This document shows positions 1 through 11,823 of a stretch of 51,257 nucleotides of DNA, piece by piece (within the stretch, counting starts at the first letter, position 1; every line of letters starts with the position of its first letter). The translations under genes and the position numbers were made by a program. The DNA is from Coprinopsis marcescibilis (lineage: Eukaryota; Basidiomycota; Agaricomycetes; Agaricales; Psathyrellaceae), in assembly GCA_004369085.1 (NCBI GenBank), contig ML210234.1, forward strand, positions 1 through 51,257, in the 5' to 3' direction. The notes beneath the pieces are model-generated. The model did no database searches, was not told the DNA's origin, and saw only the letters and a program-made list of their open reading frames with translations.

Positions 1-271
1 TTACCTATTTATCAAGTAATTTAGAAACCTATAAGTAGTTGGCGAGAGCAATCCTCTAAGGACAGCTCTAGCTCACCCCAGGATTTACCCACTACATCTC
101 AATTGAATACCTTCTCCTCCAAAGCCACTGCGCTTCCACTGATCGGTTCCAGCCAGCAGAACCGAGCCCATCTCTCTCCCAACTCCAAACTCTGAAACTT
201 ACCTGCGAGTGGTCTGACTCGTGCCCAAAGCAAGTCAAGCGCCCTCACATCACCCGAAGAACCTCTCTTCA
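1..271 (+). repeat. 3' part of LTR-like repeat, copy 1 (cut by window start)
   Basis: This stretch matches 14565-14848 and the end of the window (about 51090 onward). Shared landmarks are the AT-rich ttatttatctattta-type run, a TATAAGTA box, the block acagctctagctcacc, and gatcggttccagccagcag. It ends with TCTCTTCA at 264-271. The complete copy starts with TGTAGAGA, so the ends are a near-perfect short inverted repeat of TG..CA form, as in LTRs. It lies about 45 bp beyond the stop codon of the neighbouring oxidoreductase. Being a solo LTR is an inference from structure. Confidence 0.7.
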
Positions 272-317
272 GCGCGTGTAATACGCGAACCCGAGGATTG
301 AATTAGGCTACATATCT

Positions 318-1917
318 CTACACGTCTTCTGCAACTCTAATTACGGCCTTGGCCTTATTCAAACCCTTCTGCACCGCAAGGAAGACGTTCCCAGCACTTT
401 CCAACCCATCATGGATTTCCTCGCGGTACTGGATATTTCCGGACGAAACCAGTTCTGGGACGACGTTGTAGAACTCTTCTCTGAGTTTGTCGTCGAGCTC
501 GCGAAGCACGATAAAACCGTGGACAGAGAGCGACTTGGTCATGATGTTTACAATGTTCTGATGTTAAGGATGTGGATGTGTAAATGAAAAGAATAGCGGA
601 TGAGTAATCGACAGACCTTGAATGTTTCTGGGCCAGGATTGTTGTACTGAGTTATCATGCCGCATTCCTGGAGTTTCATCAGTGGGGCAACTTTTCATCG
701 ACTATTGATTAAGTCAAAGACGGTGTACGTACAATGAATCGTCCGCCAACTCTGGCAGTCTCCAATGCGGCATCGAGGGTCTCCCCTCCAACATGATCCC
801 AATATCTACATCAAATCAACGCAAACGGTTAGTTTATATTGTCCACAAGAGTGACGAAATGGTTACTCACACGTCAATTGGGCCTTCTTTCCGAAGGATT
901 TCCAGCGTATTCGTGGTTTTGTAGTTGAAGGCCACATCCGCCCCGACGCTTCTCATAAATGCAACCTTGTCTTCCGATCCTGCGCTGGCAATCACCTTCA
1001 ATCCCGCGAGTTTGGCTAGCTGGATGACAAATCTGTAGCGTTCATAGATTGGTTAACGTTCAGATGCAGAAGGTAAGTCGCAGAAGACGAGTTGCAACTT
1101 ACGAGCCGACTGGGCCTGCACCGGTTGTAACGAATGCAGTCTCGCCCTCTTTTGCCTGTGAGAACTTTCTCCATCCCATAAACGCAGTTTTTCCTGTGAA
1201 ATATGCCAAGTATGAGTGTACTGTTTTTACGAGGACGGAAGTAGCCTCTCACCTGGCATTCCAAGCGCGCCGAGATAGTATGAAAGTGGAACTTTGTGCT
1301 TTTTGTCGATGATGTGGAAAGCATCAGGAGCCAAGTTCGGAAGAATGTTATACTGTTGGAAGGCTGCGATTTGCGAATGCGGAATCAGCGGAGCTTAGGG
1401 ATGGAATGGACAATTAAACCGAAAGAACGTACATATTATCCCTTCGACGTAGCTACCAGCCTCTACACCGGCAATTTCAGATCGAAGGACACGCGCGACA
1501 CCATATCCATAGATGCTAGCGGGATAAGTCAGTAAGAATGACTTGCTGGGTCATTGTGGGACGTACGGCTCCCCAATTTTAAACGCTGGCTACAGAGCAA
1601 TAGCAGTGTGATTCAGTCTATTGTGTTGAAGCGCCAACATTAACTGTCTACACACCGAATATGAATCGATTCCTGGGTCACGCATCATGCCTCTGAGGAA
1701 CGGGTCCACGGAGAGAAAGAGCGTCTTGACGAGGACACCTCCGTTGAGTGGGACTGCGTCCAAGTCGATAGTTGTCGATTCATCGTAGACAGTCGTTTTC
1801 CCAGGCTCGGGGTACCCTAGAATTCATTAACGATTTCACTGTCGTGGACTGGCGGTATTTATACTCACCAGTCGGAATGTCGTTGAAGATGACACGGGCG
1901 TTGGTGACTGAAGGCAT
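318..1917 (-). CDS. NADP-dependent medium-chain oxidoreductase (alkenal double-bond reductase / leukotriene B4 12-hydroxydehydrogenase-like)
   Basis: This gene would reduce alpha,beta-unsaturated carbonyls or related substrates with NADPH in the cytosol, by analogy with the family. I join ten exons (1917-1869, 1816-1656, 1589-1567, 1515-1433, 1363-1253, 1193-1103, 1032-871, 805-733, 667-617, 557-318), giving 347 residues, the usual family length. Visible signatures are the N-terminal VDPFLRG motif, the nucleotide-binding TGAGPVGS segment, the KVIASAGSEDK segment that follows it, and YWDHVGGE. No structural zinc cysteines are seen, as expected for the zinc-free subfamily. A TATATAAA box lies at 1993-2000 on the same strand, about 75 bp before the ATG. 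A degenerate paralogue lies at 13026-15370. The first exon is supported by paralogy with that copy. Substrate unknown. Confidence 0.88.
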
Positions 1918-1992
1918 AGCAGTTAAGAGTTGGCTGGCTTTAGGCGACTGGTGTACGTATAGTACTGATCTTTGTGATTAAAGAAAGACTCT

Positions 1993-2000
1993 TTATATAT
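1993..2000 (-). promoter_or_regulatory. TATA box of the oxidoreductase gene
   Basis: TATATAAA on the minus strand, about 75 bp upstream of the ATG at 1917. This is a typical distance for a fungal core promoter. Confidence 0.55.
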
Positions 2001-2694
2001 TGCCAAAGACTAGGAATGAGCTTAGAAACCAATGACGTTGAACCCACCCCTTGCTTACAACTGCCCGGCAATGTCAGGTTCCTATCTTCTATCTGACTCG
2101 ACTGGCTCTGGGCCATCCAAAGTGTCAACTGTCTATTTAAACACTTTGTTCGAGCCCTAAGGTTATTTAGCTCTGACCCGGTCTTGCGTTGTACAGTATA
2201 ACCGAGTCGACATATCCCAAAATTGTAGAAGGGCCTTTAAGGATCTGAAGAGCAGACAGGTCAAGGGCTGGGGCGACGGGAGATAAGTAGGTAGAGTACA
2301 ATGAAGAAGTTGAGAAGCATGGTCGCAGTATTGCCATGACGTGGGTACATGGGTTGTGATTGATAAGCGTCACTTATCGAGAAAATGACGTTGCTCGATA
2401 ATTTATAACCTCAATCCCCCGACAACTGCGAAGGTGCGAATATAGGGACATAGATGATGAGAAGTGGATTCCTATTTGAAAATTTGCTGCCTACAACATA
2501 ATGGTGGTTATACAACATTGGGAGGTTGGGCGCTTCCTCCAAACCGGGAAGTTCCTGTGTCATTGCCAAGCTTCCAAGCATATGTAAGCGGCACGGCAAA
2601 TGCGCGGTCCGACAACTCATATCCGAGTCTGAAACTTCTTCAGGCGGGTCAACAAAAGAGGCCCTCGTCGCGGAACAAAAGAAAAATTGTATGA
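2001..2694. other. Intergenic, no supported gene
   Basis: Upstream region of the oxidoreductase and downstream of the tRNA gene. Reading frames of up to about 160 codons cross it, but they run through the tRNA and show no recognisable protein features. T5 on the minus strand at 2682-2686 is the likely Pol III terminator of the tRNA. Confidence 0.5.
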
Positions 2695-2767
2695 TAGCAA
2701 CAACTCGTTTCGATCGAGTGACCTCAGGGTTATGGGCCCTGCGCGCTACCGGCTGCGCCATGTTGCT
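2695..2767 (-). tRNA. Initiator tRNA-Met (CAT)
   Basis: The 73-nt cloverleaf reads on the minus strand: 7-bp acceptor AGCAACA/TGTTGCT, D stem GCGC/GCGC, anticodon stem CAGGG/CCCTG around CCCATAA, T stem ACTCG/CGAGT, discriminator A. Initiator identity is shown by the A1:U72 pair and by ATCGAAA in place of the TTC-containing T loop. This matches the eukaryotic initiator pattern rather than elongator Met. There is no intron, and the 3' CCA is not encoded. A minus-strand run of five T residues follows after about 8 nt. An identical copy lies at 27420-27492. Confidence 0.93.
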
Positions 2768-2964
2768 GTGGAATGCAATAAATATAAATAACCGTCGGTC
2801 AGAATGGCACCTGACGTTATGTCTGGGCAACTCTTGTCGGTTCGGGGGATGAAAGCACTCACCATCGGTTCGTGGTTCTACGCATCCCACAAAAACGCCA
2901 TAACTCTGCCAAATCTCGGGTCAAAAGCATTCTTAATGATCAAATGACTCTTTAAAATCACCCA

Positions 2965-3045
2965 CCGTCCTCGAATAGGTGTTTCATAACTCATAACTTG
3001 ACTAACATAACTTGACCAAGTTATGGAACACCTATTCGAGGACGG
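2965..3045. repeat. 27-bp inverted repeat with 27-nt spacer
   Basis: The left arm at 2965-2991 and the right arm at 3019-3045 are reverse complements at 26 of 27 positions. The spacer (2992-3018) contains two direct copies of CATAACTTGAC. A transcript would form a long hairpin. It lies in a gene-poor stretch between the tRNA and the membrane-protein gene (2768-3368), where I see nothing else. It could be a tiny foldback element. Confidence 0.85.
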
Positions 3046-3368
3046 AGATCACTGGCCTGCTTTCGAAACCTTCTTCTACATCCAATCTTTCCCCACATCT
3101 GGAGAGTTCAATTACCACATATGCTATCTACAGTAATCTACTTAAAAAAAAACGCTAATACAGACACAATCCGAGTACCGGTTCTGCTATGTATCAGCCT
3201 ACAGTTTCCGCGAAACACAGAAGCGCACTCATAATAGTACTCCCTAAACCATTTAACTTGAAGCAGACCCGACTGACCACGACGAAGCAACCTGAAGCTT
3301 ACGGGAAGATGAGATGTGCTAGAACACGAAGGCAGGCCTAATAACGATGGTAGGTGCTCTTTCCGTTA

Positions 3369-4520
3369 TTACCCGTTTGCAAGCCAGCAAACCAGTAACA
3401 CCATCCCCCAATTAAATGCACACATACACGCAAGTAAGGCTGCGCCTAAGACTAGATAGAGTACCAGTCCGAGCAAGGCTTGAATGAACACGAGAATAGA
3501 CAGGAGTATCAGTCTGAATAAGGCTTCAGCGTAAACCACGATGGCGAAGATGGCTAGACCTGCGATCGTAGTCCACAGCAACATCAGGAGCGCTTGGATT
3601 TTGATGAGAGCCGGAATTGATATAGTTGAATGGTCAAGTAAGACGAGATGTTGGAACGGGTGGGGCGGAAGCCTTATAAAAACACTCACAAGTGAAGGTG
3701 TAGTTATGTCTGAATAACCATGGCAAAAGACCGACCGTGTTCGCTTCATACAACCCAAGAGTATAGATGCTGTGCGTCTCAAAGCTCAATCGAGGGTGAG
3801 GAAAGAAAGAACAAGCACTTACCTAATCGCTATTGGTACACCATACACCCACTCCACCGACTTCACGGCAGTGTTAAACCCGAGGTATGCTAATGCAGCT
3901 TTTGGAACTCCAAAAACCAAGGCACACCCGGTAACGAGAAGGCGGTATCCTGTCACGTCGGGCCAACGCGGTCGCGTTGTGTTATTCAGATGAGCGTCCA
4001 GTTCATCGCTTTGATAAATAGGATCTTGGATCCTAAGCCGACCGAGCATCCACCAGAGGCCTTGGACATAGTCCCACTCGAAAAGAAAGGCTGGGTAGGA
4101 ACAGCCGCGTTGCTCAAGTACGGTGAGCAAAAAGCCACTACACGACGCATAATCAGCGGCCATAGAAGATAGAGTTGGACATCGGAGTTACCACTCACAG
4201 GAGGAACACGCCAACGTTCTGCGCACATTCTATGTTTATTGATACCTTTTCATCGTCCGTTGCAAATTTGGCAGACCCGAGGCAGAAAGGGGCGATGATG
4301 AGGAACAGACGTGCGCCTGTGATCCTGGGGTGCCACCTTCCATTTCGAAGACTCTTGTCTCGAATTCCATGCCGCCTTCTCCTCTCTTGGATTCGAGCTC
4401 GAACTCGCTGGGTGAGGGGACTGTCCATTCAAGACCAAAGATTGACACGTTATCCAGCGCGCCAGCCGCTTCTGCTTTGAGGTAGGTCCTTCGGGAGATT
4501 GTGAATGAAACAGAGTGCAA
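3369..4520 (-). CDS. Multi-exon putative membrane protein, family not recognised
   Basis: The coding signal is clear but the gene model is not. The best exon reads on the minus strand from about 4127 to 3812, after a TAG acceptor and before GTAAGT. It contains the segment FLFEWDYVQGLWWMLGRLRI and then two hydrophobic stretches. A last exon (about 3640-3369) holds three hydrophobic helices rich in L, I, V and A and ends with LANG and a stop. An earlier exon near 4330-4199 carries a hydrophobic ARLFLIIAPFCL segment. It weakly recalls fungal wax-synthase-like acyltransferases, but the expected catalytic histidine region is not seen, so it may be truncated. A partial copy of the central exon sits at 44540-44732 in the mosaic pseudogene. 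The start is unknown; 4520 is a guess. Confidence 0.45.
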
Positions 4521-5162
4521 GAGGAGAAACGAAGCTGTAGACTACGCCACGTCGACTGTGGTAGACCACTGATCATGGGGATTGAAGATCGCCATCACAG
4601 CCCGCCCAGCACTCAAATTGGGAGGGATCCGAATTTCAACGACGGGATCTGCCCAGCGTCGAGGCCTGGTGTCTGTACAGCCTTGTCAAGATCCATTGAC
4701 TGAGCTCAGAAGCTGTGGACCCGGGACTTGAACCTTATGCCGAGGTCATTACCATGTATGTATGCGTTGGAGCAATCCCAAGGGAAGCTTGCAGGTACGC
4801 GATGGGGGATGGTCAGAGGAGGCTGTCTCTTGGAAGCCCAGCCCGTTGTGCTGGCTCGGGTGGCGCACTGCCACCCGATCTGACTCTCTACTGATCGAAG
4901 TAGGAAGGATCTAATCTAATCTGATGGTCTAATCCAATCTAGTCTCGTCGTCTGCACAATTTACTCTGCCCTAGATCTCGCTCTGCTGGATGCCAGGGTG
5001 CTAGGCCCTGGTACAGCGTGTCATCCACCGGTCATATACGCCAATGAAGACACAGGGGACAGCGACGCCCCGGCCATTATTCGTATTTGAGGTCAGCTGG
5101 TACATCATTCCTACATGACAGGACAGGTCCGATGGAAGATGACATACATCGGGCTTCACCCG
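4521..5162. other. Intergenic, no supported gene
   Basis: No convincing reading frame. A short imperfect run of TCTAATC/GATTAGA-like units lies near 4907-4945. The rest is the divergent spacer between the membrane-protein gene and the orphan small gene. Confidence 0.4.
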
Positions 5163-5170
5163 TATATAAA
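5163..5170 (+). promoter_or_regulatory. TATA box of the small orphan gene
   Basis: TATATAAA about 200 bp before the ATG at 5367. The distance fits if the leader contains the 5'UTR intron proposed at 5257-5344 (GTGAGC ... ACAG). Confidence 0.5.
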
Positions 5171-5366
5171 CCATTGAATTGCTCCAAGTCAAGTTTAGTT
5201 CCTCAGCGTTATCGCCCCTGAATCACATCGGGTGGTCTGTACACAAAATAACCTTGGTGAGCTCCTCGCCCTCAACAGCCCTAGCTTATCGTATCACCAT
5301 TCCGCACCGAAGCACATCCACTAACCTTTGACCACCCCATACAGCCCTAAGGGAAATACTCCAACC

Positions 5367-5648
5367 ATGCCTGGCTTTAGAATCCGCAACCAAACCAAGA
5401 ACCCCCACCTCCGCGTTTTCGTATCAAATTACACCAACGAGGCCGGGTTGACTGCCTGGTTCCCACTTGCCAGTGACTTCAGCGACCCCGTCGAGTGCCA
5501 CTGGTGTCGGAGTGGATTCGAACTTATCGTGATCGACGACGAAGTAGGGGGACTGCGAAGGGGATGGTATCTCAACTGCGCCGACATGGAGGCGTTGGAG
5601 TTGACTTTTTATGGGTTCGAGAAGGAGTTGGGTATTGAAAAGAAGTAA
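5367..5648 (+). CDS. Small orphan protein, 93 residues (family present twice here)
   Basis: A single coding exon begins at the ATG giving MPGFRIRNQ. The start is chosen because the paralogue at 26400-26678 begins at the same residue (MPGFNIRNQ). The two proteins align end to end. They share the IRNQ start, a central WF block (WFPLASDF / WFPVPADF), then RRGWYL and a closing LELTF-GF--LGI. There is no signal peptide, membrane helix or cysteine pattern. The alternating hydrophobic pattern suggests a compact beta fold, which is an inference. A likely 5'UTR intron (5257-5344) lies before the start, and the paralogue has one too. I know no function; similar small proteins probably occur widely in Agaricomycetes. 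Confidence 0.75.
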   Translation: MPGFRIRNQTKNPHLRVFVSNYTNEAGLTAWFPLASDFSDPVECHWCRSGFELIVIDDEVGGLRRGWYLNCADMEALELTFYGFEKELGIEKK

Positions 5649-7729
5649 ATATGTTAGGACTGCAATGGGTTCTCAGATGCATGTTCTACATTAAATAATA
5701 AGCATCCAGGACATCGATAGTCCGGAATCTATATGTATTATGGAGTGATAGAACGATTTTGTTGGTAAAGCGTCTCTCGCCACCGGAGGAGGAAACACCT
5801 TCGCTCGTCAGGGTTTCAACGAACATTTCACGTTACTGATTCTATGAATGTGATCCGTTCCAGCATCACGAACAGAGCCTTGCGGTGCGTTTAACACGCG
5901 TTCCCCACCGGCTACCTCGTCGGAGATGCGTTCTTGGTCAAGCTTTATTTGATCATGATAAAAATAGGGTTCACAGCTTGAGGCTTTGACTCAGTATATC
6001 ACCGGCAAGTGATTCATTTGCACTCAAAGTCTCAATCACCCATGTGCTTCAAGCTTGATTAGGTCGCCGGGAGCACGAGGCCAGACCCTGACTGCATCGG
6101 AGGTTATGTATTCGAGCATCTCGAGGGAGAGGGACCTTCGGCAGGTAGTTTCTATGGTACACGCGGTCGGCTCTGAGGCTTAGAGTTAAACGATGATTGA
6201 TTGCAAAGAAGATGTGACCAAATCATCCTTCCCGAGGCCTTACTCATCAGAAGTGAGTAAGGGAGCTAGGTTTAGCACGCGAAATCGCAGGAGTAGTTCA
6301 GAGCACACAGTTTCATACGGGCATTGGGTCGGGTACATTTCCAACCAACGTTTCAAGCTGCCATGGGGTGCATCATGAGCCTTAAATCCGGCAGATTCGA
6401 GTAACGCCTAGGTACCCCGGCATTTGGGAATATGGCAGGCAAACGCCCGAGTGGTGGCCGCGACACATAATACGAACTATGATGTACTTGATACCCCCTA
6501 TTTCGCGCGGCGCTGGGAAAAATCACTCCAAGTCGTCACGGATCTACGCCAACCCACTGTTGCATGAGAGGTAAGAGAAAAGTTCCTGACGGCATCCTAT
6601 GATTCGAAGCACCCTTGCTACTGTATTCCAAGATTGAGGTTTCTATCGGAGGCTATTATTCTTCATGTCCCAGACGGAGTTGCTGAACCTGCCCAGCATA
6701 GTGGGCATGCTGAAAAGCGTACCACAATTGGTTTCTTCGAAGGCTTGGGTGCAGAAGAACAGATGAGAAAAACCTACCGTTAAGGGCTCTGGCTGACAGA
6801 TGACCGCACAGCATCGAAAAAGGGAATGATGCGAACGAAAAGCAGGCTGTTGCATTCGGCCGAAATAGGAACCAATGAGAACACGTGTGAGAGTCGATAT
6901 TTTGGTCCCATACGTCCCCAACGGTATCCAGCAGCAGATTTCAACAATTTCCAGCATAGGCGCCAAAGCTATCCGGCTGGTGCTGGTCGTTCCGCGAGTT
7001 CAAGACCGACCAAGACCTCCAAGACTCTGGACAAGAGGATTTTGGACAACCCAAGAAAGCTGAGAAAGCCAAGAGCCAAGCCAGAACGTAACGCTTTTTG
7101 GGACGAAAGTTCCATCCGTGGGTCGTTCTTGTGTTATTAGTAGGGTATTTGAAGGGAGTCTACGCCACTAACATGCCCTGAGATTGCCTCGTGTCGCAAG
7201 CTTTGTGTTCTTCGGTCAGGGTTCTCGAGAGATAAGAACTTGACTTCAAAGGAGGATGCGCACGTGTAATTGGGCGAGTTTGACCATTTAGCCATCGTAA
7301 TGAGGCCTGCTGGGGCTGGCTTTTGGAAGTACCCTCGTTACTTGATAGAACTATCGATTGCTTCGTATATATCTGATCTGAGACTATCAATGTCCGGAGG
7401 GAGGGGAGAAAGGAGGCGAGAGCTGGCGAGAGTCACGGATCTCAATCGTGTGTAAGTTTCTGATAACTCCGAATTAATTATCTTGGCAGCTTAAAATAAA
7501 TAATGACAAGGGAAACTTGCTGGCTTGGCTTCGCTTCCTGGCTCCACATCGATTCCCCTCCCAACTTTCCGGATCGCATACCAGCGATTCATCCTTCCGC
7601 CTCAAAAGTCTCGTTCTCTACCAGAAACATCCTTTTGGTGGGACGAAACAGTCTGTATGAGGCCGTAGATCATCAGGACCCCTCCACAACAACAACTAGC
7701 GGTCGGACCCAAGAGAGAAGAAAGGAAAC
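5649..7729. other. 2-kb intergenic region, no supported gene
   Basis: Frames of up to about 107 codons exist on both strands but none has plausible composition, splice structure or a recognisable motif. The last few hundred bases are the promoter region of the antiporter gene. Confidence 0.4.
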
Positions 7730-10700
7730 ATGGTGGCAGAGATTTTCTATCCGGTGCGTGTACCCATATTCCTCCTTGAAAGTTCATAGGTTAATCAATC
7801 GTGCACTCAGTTCGAAGTAACGGTGGCACATATTGCCTATGCGTGTCTCGGTGGATTCGTTGTTTTGGTGCGTTACAATTCTGTGTCACTTGGTGTCCGG
7901 CGTTGACCACACGAATGGGCGGATAGTTTGGAATGTTTTCCCTCTTTTTAAGGGAAAAGGTGCGCACTCAGAATATTCGTACTCAACTTTCTAATTCGAT
8001 TCGACCTCTCTAGCTGTATATCAGTGAAGCATGTTGGTCGTTCTTATTCGGAGTCATTGTTGGTTCGTTCCTTCGACTCGAGGTACAACAGCTGCGGAAT
8101 CTTACCAAAACCCAGGTCCATATTGCGCCAACGTATTCAACCCTAGAGCCTGGTCAGGCGACGATGAAGAGGTCACCAATGTTATCGTCCTCGAATTCAC
8201 CCGCGTCGTTCTCGCCATTGGAGTTTTCGCGATTGGAGTCGAGTTACCGAAAGCCTACATGGCCAAGCACTGGAAAAGCTTGTTCTTTCTTTTAGCTCCT
8301 GTGATGACCTGGGTGAGTCGCCTACGTTTCGTCCCTTAAGATGTCTAATACTCTTGTAGGGATGGGTAGTGTCCGCGGCCTTCATCTACGCACTTATTCC
8401 CAACTTGAGCTTCGTCGGTTCCCTCGCCATTGCCGCATGTTTAACGCCAACCGACCCTATCTTGGCCGCAGCAGTTATTGGTGGAAAATGGGCAGACAAA
8501 CACGTACCAGCCCACATACGACACCTCCTCGCAGCTGAATCCGGTTGCAACGACGGGGCGGCTTTCCCCTTCCTCTTTCTTGCTCTGTACCTCCTACTCG
8601 ATTTCCCGAATGTAGGGTTAGCTATGAAGCACTGGTTCCTGATCCTATGGCTATGTGAGTTACTCTTCCCACCCAATCCAATCCATTAATCTCAAATCGC
8701 AGACCAAATCGCTCTTGGAATCTTGGTTGGGGCGTTACTCGGCTTCGGTTTCCGACACCTCATGAAATTCTGCGAGAAGAGGGACCTCATCGATCGCCAC
8801 TCATACGTCGCCCAATACGTCTCACTAGCCATGTTCACCATCGGTGTAACAACGCTTCTCGGATCAGACGACCTACTTGCAGCTTTCGCGTGCGGTACCG
8901 CCTTTGCCTGGGACGGGTTCTTCAATCGGCAGACCGAAGAAAGTGTCTTCAGTTCCGTGATAGATCTTCTATTCAACGTTGCGGCTTTCATCTTCGTCGG
9001 AGCTTGGACGCCATTCAACAAGTTCCAGGACGCGGCACTGGGGCTCAGCGTGTGGAGGCTCATCGTCATCGCCATCCTCGTGCTCCTCTTCCGCCGTTTG
9101 CCCGTCATGATGGCCCTCTACCGATGGATTCCGGACGTCAAAAATTTTAGAGAGGCGTTATTTAGTGGTCATTTCGGTCCAATCGGTATTGGTGAGTGTG
9201 AGATCTAATTTGACAGTGCTATCACATCTGACAGAAACGTGAAGGTGCCGTCTTCATCTCCACCCTCGCCATCGAAATCATCCATAAAGCTCATAAAACC
9301 GAAGAAAACTCACAAAACTACGGGGAGGTACACCGGGTAACGGAGCTTATGCAGCCAATCGTCGCGTTCATGGTTCTCTGTTCCATCACTGTACACGGCC
9401 TCTCCATCCCATCCTTCAGCCTTGGCCGACGGGTACACAGTGTGAGTCGTACGTGGTCCCGACACGCGACAGCCACCTCGGGCGGTCTTCTCCAGCCAGA
9501 ATGGACGAATCAAGCACGATTGGTGAGCCGAGGCGCCGATATTGTCATCAATCGCGACCATTCGGAGGCGGATCTGGAGCGTGGGTTGAAAACGGACTCG
9601 GAGAAGACAAGGGACGGGAGTGGATCGAGCATTGAGGATTTGGAGAAGGAGAAGGAGAGGTCTGGGGAATCAGGTCAGCTCAGCGTCCCAGCGTCAGCTA
9701 TGCAGGAAGTGCGGTTCGTTGAAGGAGAAGGGCTGGCGGAGGGCAAGGAAAGGTTGAAGCAGAAGGCCGAGCCTGTTGAAGAGACGGTTGGGAGCGTTGG
9801 AGTTAGCAGCGCGGTTAACAGGGATGGAGCTGCGGAGAGGTCGTCGGCGGGTGCATCGCTGGCTCTGCCGACTATTCGAGAGCCTGAGGGCGTTTACTCT
9901 CCGAGACGGCGATCAGTTGCGAGCGAGATGGACACGGGGTACGTTGATAACTCGACGGACTATAGGGAAGAGAATCCTCCGGACGGAGGACGTCTGCCAA
10001 GGAATGGTGAGGGTGAAGAGATAACCGAGTGGAGGAGTGGTCATCAACGGATCATTGAGAGAAGGGCAGGCCCCGGAGAGGACGTAAGTGAACGGCTGTG
10101 CTCAACGACCATTCACACAACTAATTTACGGATCCTTAGGTCGAAGTTACTATCATCGATGATCCCGACAGAAGGCATTCGGGGGTCGCCGATACGATGC
10201 ACGATTTGGAGAGGTCTGTGTCCAAAGAGTTGACGGCGGCTGCGAATGGGCTGGTACGTGTTGGAAGTCGCGTGAAGGAGATCGTAGGGACGCCTCAGTT
10301 GACCAGGGCTGGAAGTGGTGGACGTGCATCTGAGGTGACGCTGAGGATGCGGAGGAGGAGGTCGAGTGGAGGGCAACACGGCGAACATGCTCGTGATCTG
10401 CTTCGATCCCAGATTCACCATCCACACTCTCCCACCACCACGCAGCAGAAAACCCAGGCGACGACAGCTGGGCAAGGACAGGGCGCTGATGATGAAATGT
10501 GGGAATCTGACGACAGTGACAATGGACGTGGAGATGGAGATGGCGGGGCTAGGACTGGTCGAAGTGGGAGACAACATTCGAAGAAGGCAAGGGTGGGACA
10601 TGCGTTGAAGAACTTGGGATTCGGTAAACGCCGGGGATCAGTGTCGGGGTCGAGCCAACCGGAGGGTCGCGGTCGGGTTTCTTCGCGACCTGGGCTTGCG

Positions 10701-10928
10701 CCCTCAATACCTTCTTTCGTTGTGACTCCGGCTGATGATGAGTCTTCGAATGGGCACGGTCAAGGGTCGTCAGGCAGGGCCTCTGGGTCTAGGCAAGGAG
10801 ACCGACTGGGAATGCTGCAGAGGGATCGTCAGAGGACACGGGAATCTTCGCCGGCACGCAGCGTACGATTCGCGGAAGGTACGAGGACGCCTAGGGCTGG
10901 GACTGATACTCCGCCATTTGCGTCATGA
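7730..10928 (+). CDS. NHA1: Plasma-membrane Na+(K+)/H+ antiporter, fungal Nha1/Sod2 type
   Basis: It exchanges cytosolic Na+ or K+ for protons at the plasma membrane, giving salt tolerance and pH control. Nine exons (7730-7753, 7811-7867, 7927-7959, 8014-8062, 8116-8312, 8360-8654, 8703-9191, 9245-10083, 10140-10928) give 923 residues. The N-terminal half is a CPA1-type transporter: the early GPYCANVFNPR block, the CLTPTDPILAAAV segment, an AAESGCNDG motif, and the paired aspartates of GSDDLLAAF (about residues 274-275), equivalent to the essential DD of yeast Nha1. The C-terminal half, from about residue 470, is a long hydrophilic tail rich in R, S, G and E, as in fungal Nha1. The ATG encodes MVAEIFYP just before the first intron. 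A decayed partial copy lies at 32764-34252. Confidence 0.92.
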
Positions 10929-11823
10929 TAGGACATGGACGGAGCACTACTATCTTGGTTACGGGTCGTTAGGTCGTTAGGACTAGGAAGGAGTGCGGGA
11001 CTTTGAGCGTTGGGCTGTTTGGTAGAGGGCGTCGCCTCGAATGTTGTTTTGGTTTGTTTCCGTTTGCTTTCTTGCCACACATTAACCATTTGCTTTCGTG
11101 TTCTGTCATCTTTTGGATAACTGGCTCTGACAGCGCAAGCTATGATCGTTTCGTGATTATCATGCGTTTCCATCTGCGATTTGATATTAGATGTTTTTGG
11201 ATTATTAGACTAAAAACAGTGAGATTGTTACAGTTACCCTAATTCCCATATTATAGATTCCATTTTACCTTGTAACCCTACGACTCGGAGAATTTCAAGG
11301 ATCAACCAGAAATGCAGTGTTTCAGTCGCATCCGTGGTAACGGACTACCGACTAGGTGCATCGGAAGACTAAGCAAGTAGTGTGGCCTTGTGTTGGATCA
11401 CACGGCTTCACCCTTCTGGTTTGATTGACGCCTTCCGACTTCGACACGCCGAAACTAATGAGCCTCCCAGGATCCCCGCCACCAGCGTTCAAGAAATCAC
11501 GTTAATCACGTACATAGTTCCGCGCAGCACATTCTCGCTCAGAACTGATACAACAGTATGGTTGCTCGATTGGTAGAGCGCCGCTAATGAGGATTGCGCT
11601 CTTGATCGTACATGCCACATCGGTTTTATCACTCGGGGCATCATTCCACAGCCGGGCTTCACAACTTGACTACGACAGGACCGGGGCCGTCCAATTTTTA
11701 TAACATATAAGAGCCACTTCCAAAATCACCTAACATTCAGACCTCATACGACGCCTCTTAGTCACCACTCTCTAACCCTCACATTCATTTAGTTCTCATA
11801 ATACCTTAACACTCGTTACTGAC
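10929..11823. other. Intergenic, 3' flank of the antiporter and promoter of the lyase
   Basis: No coding signal. A CATATAAG box near 11704-11711 lies about 115 bp before the lyase ATG and is the likely TATA element. Confidence 0.4.

Noticed and set aside
2411..2890. Minus-strand 159-codon protein
   Set aside because: The frame runs straight through the initiator tRNA gene and its terminator.
6643..7140. Overlapping frames of 104-107 codons on both strands
   Set aside because: Both are open by chance; no splice structure, no motif, and no paralogue in a window otherwise rich in paralogues.
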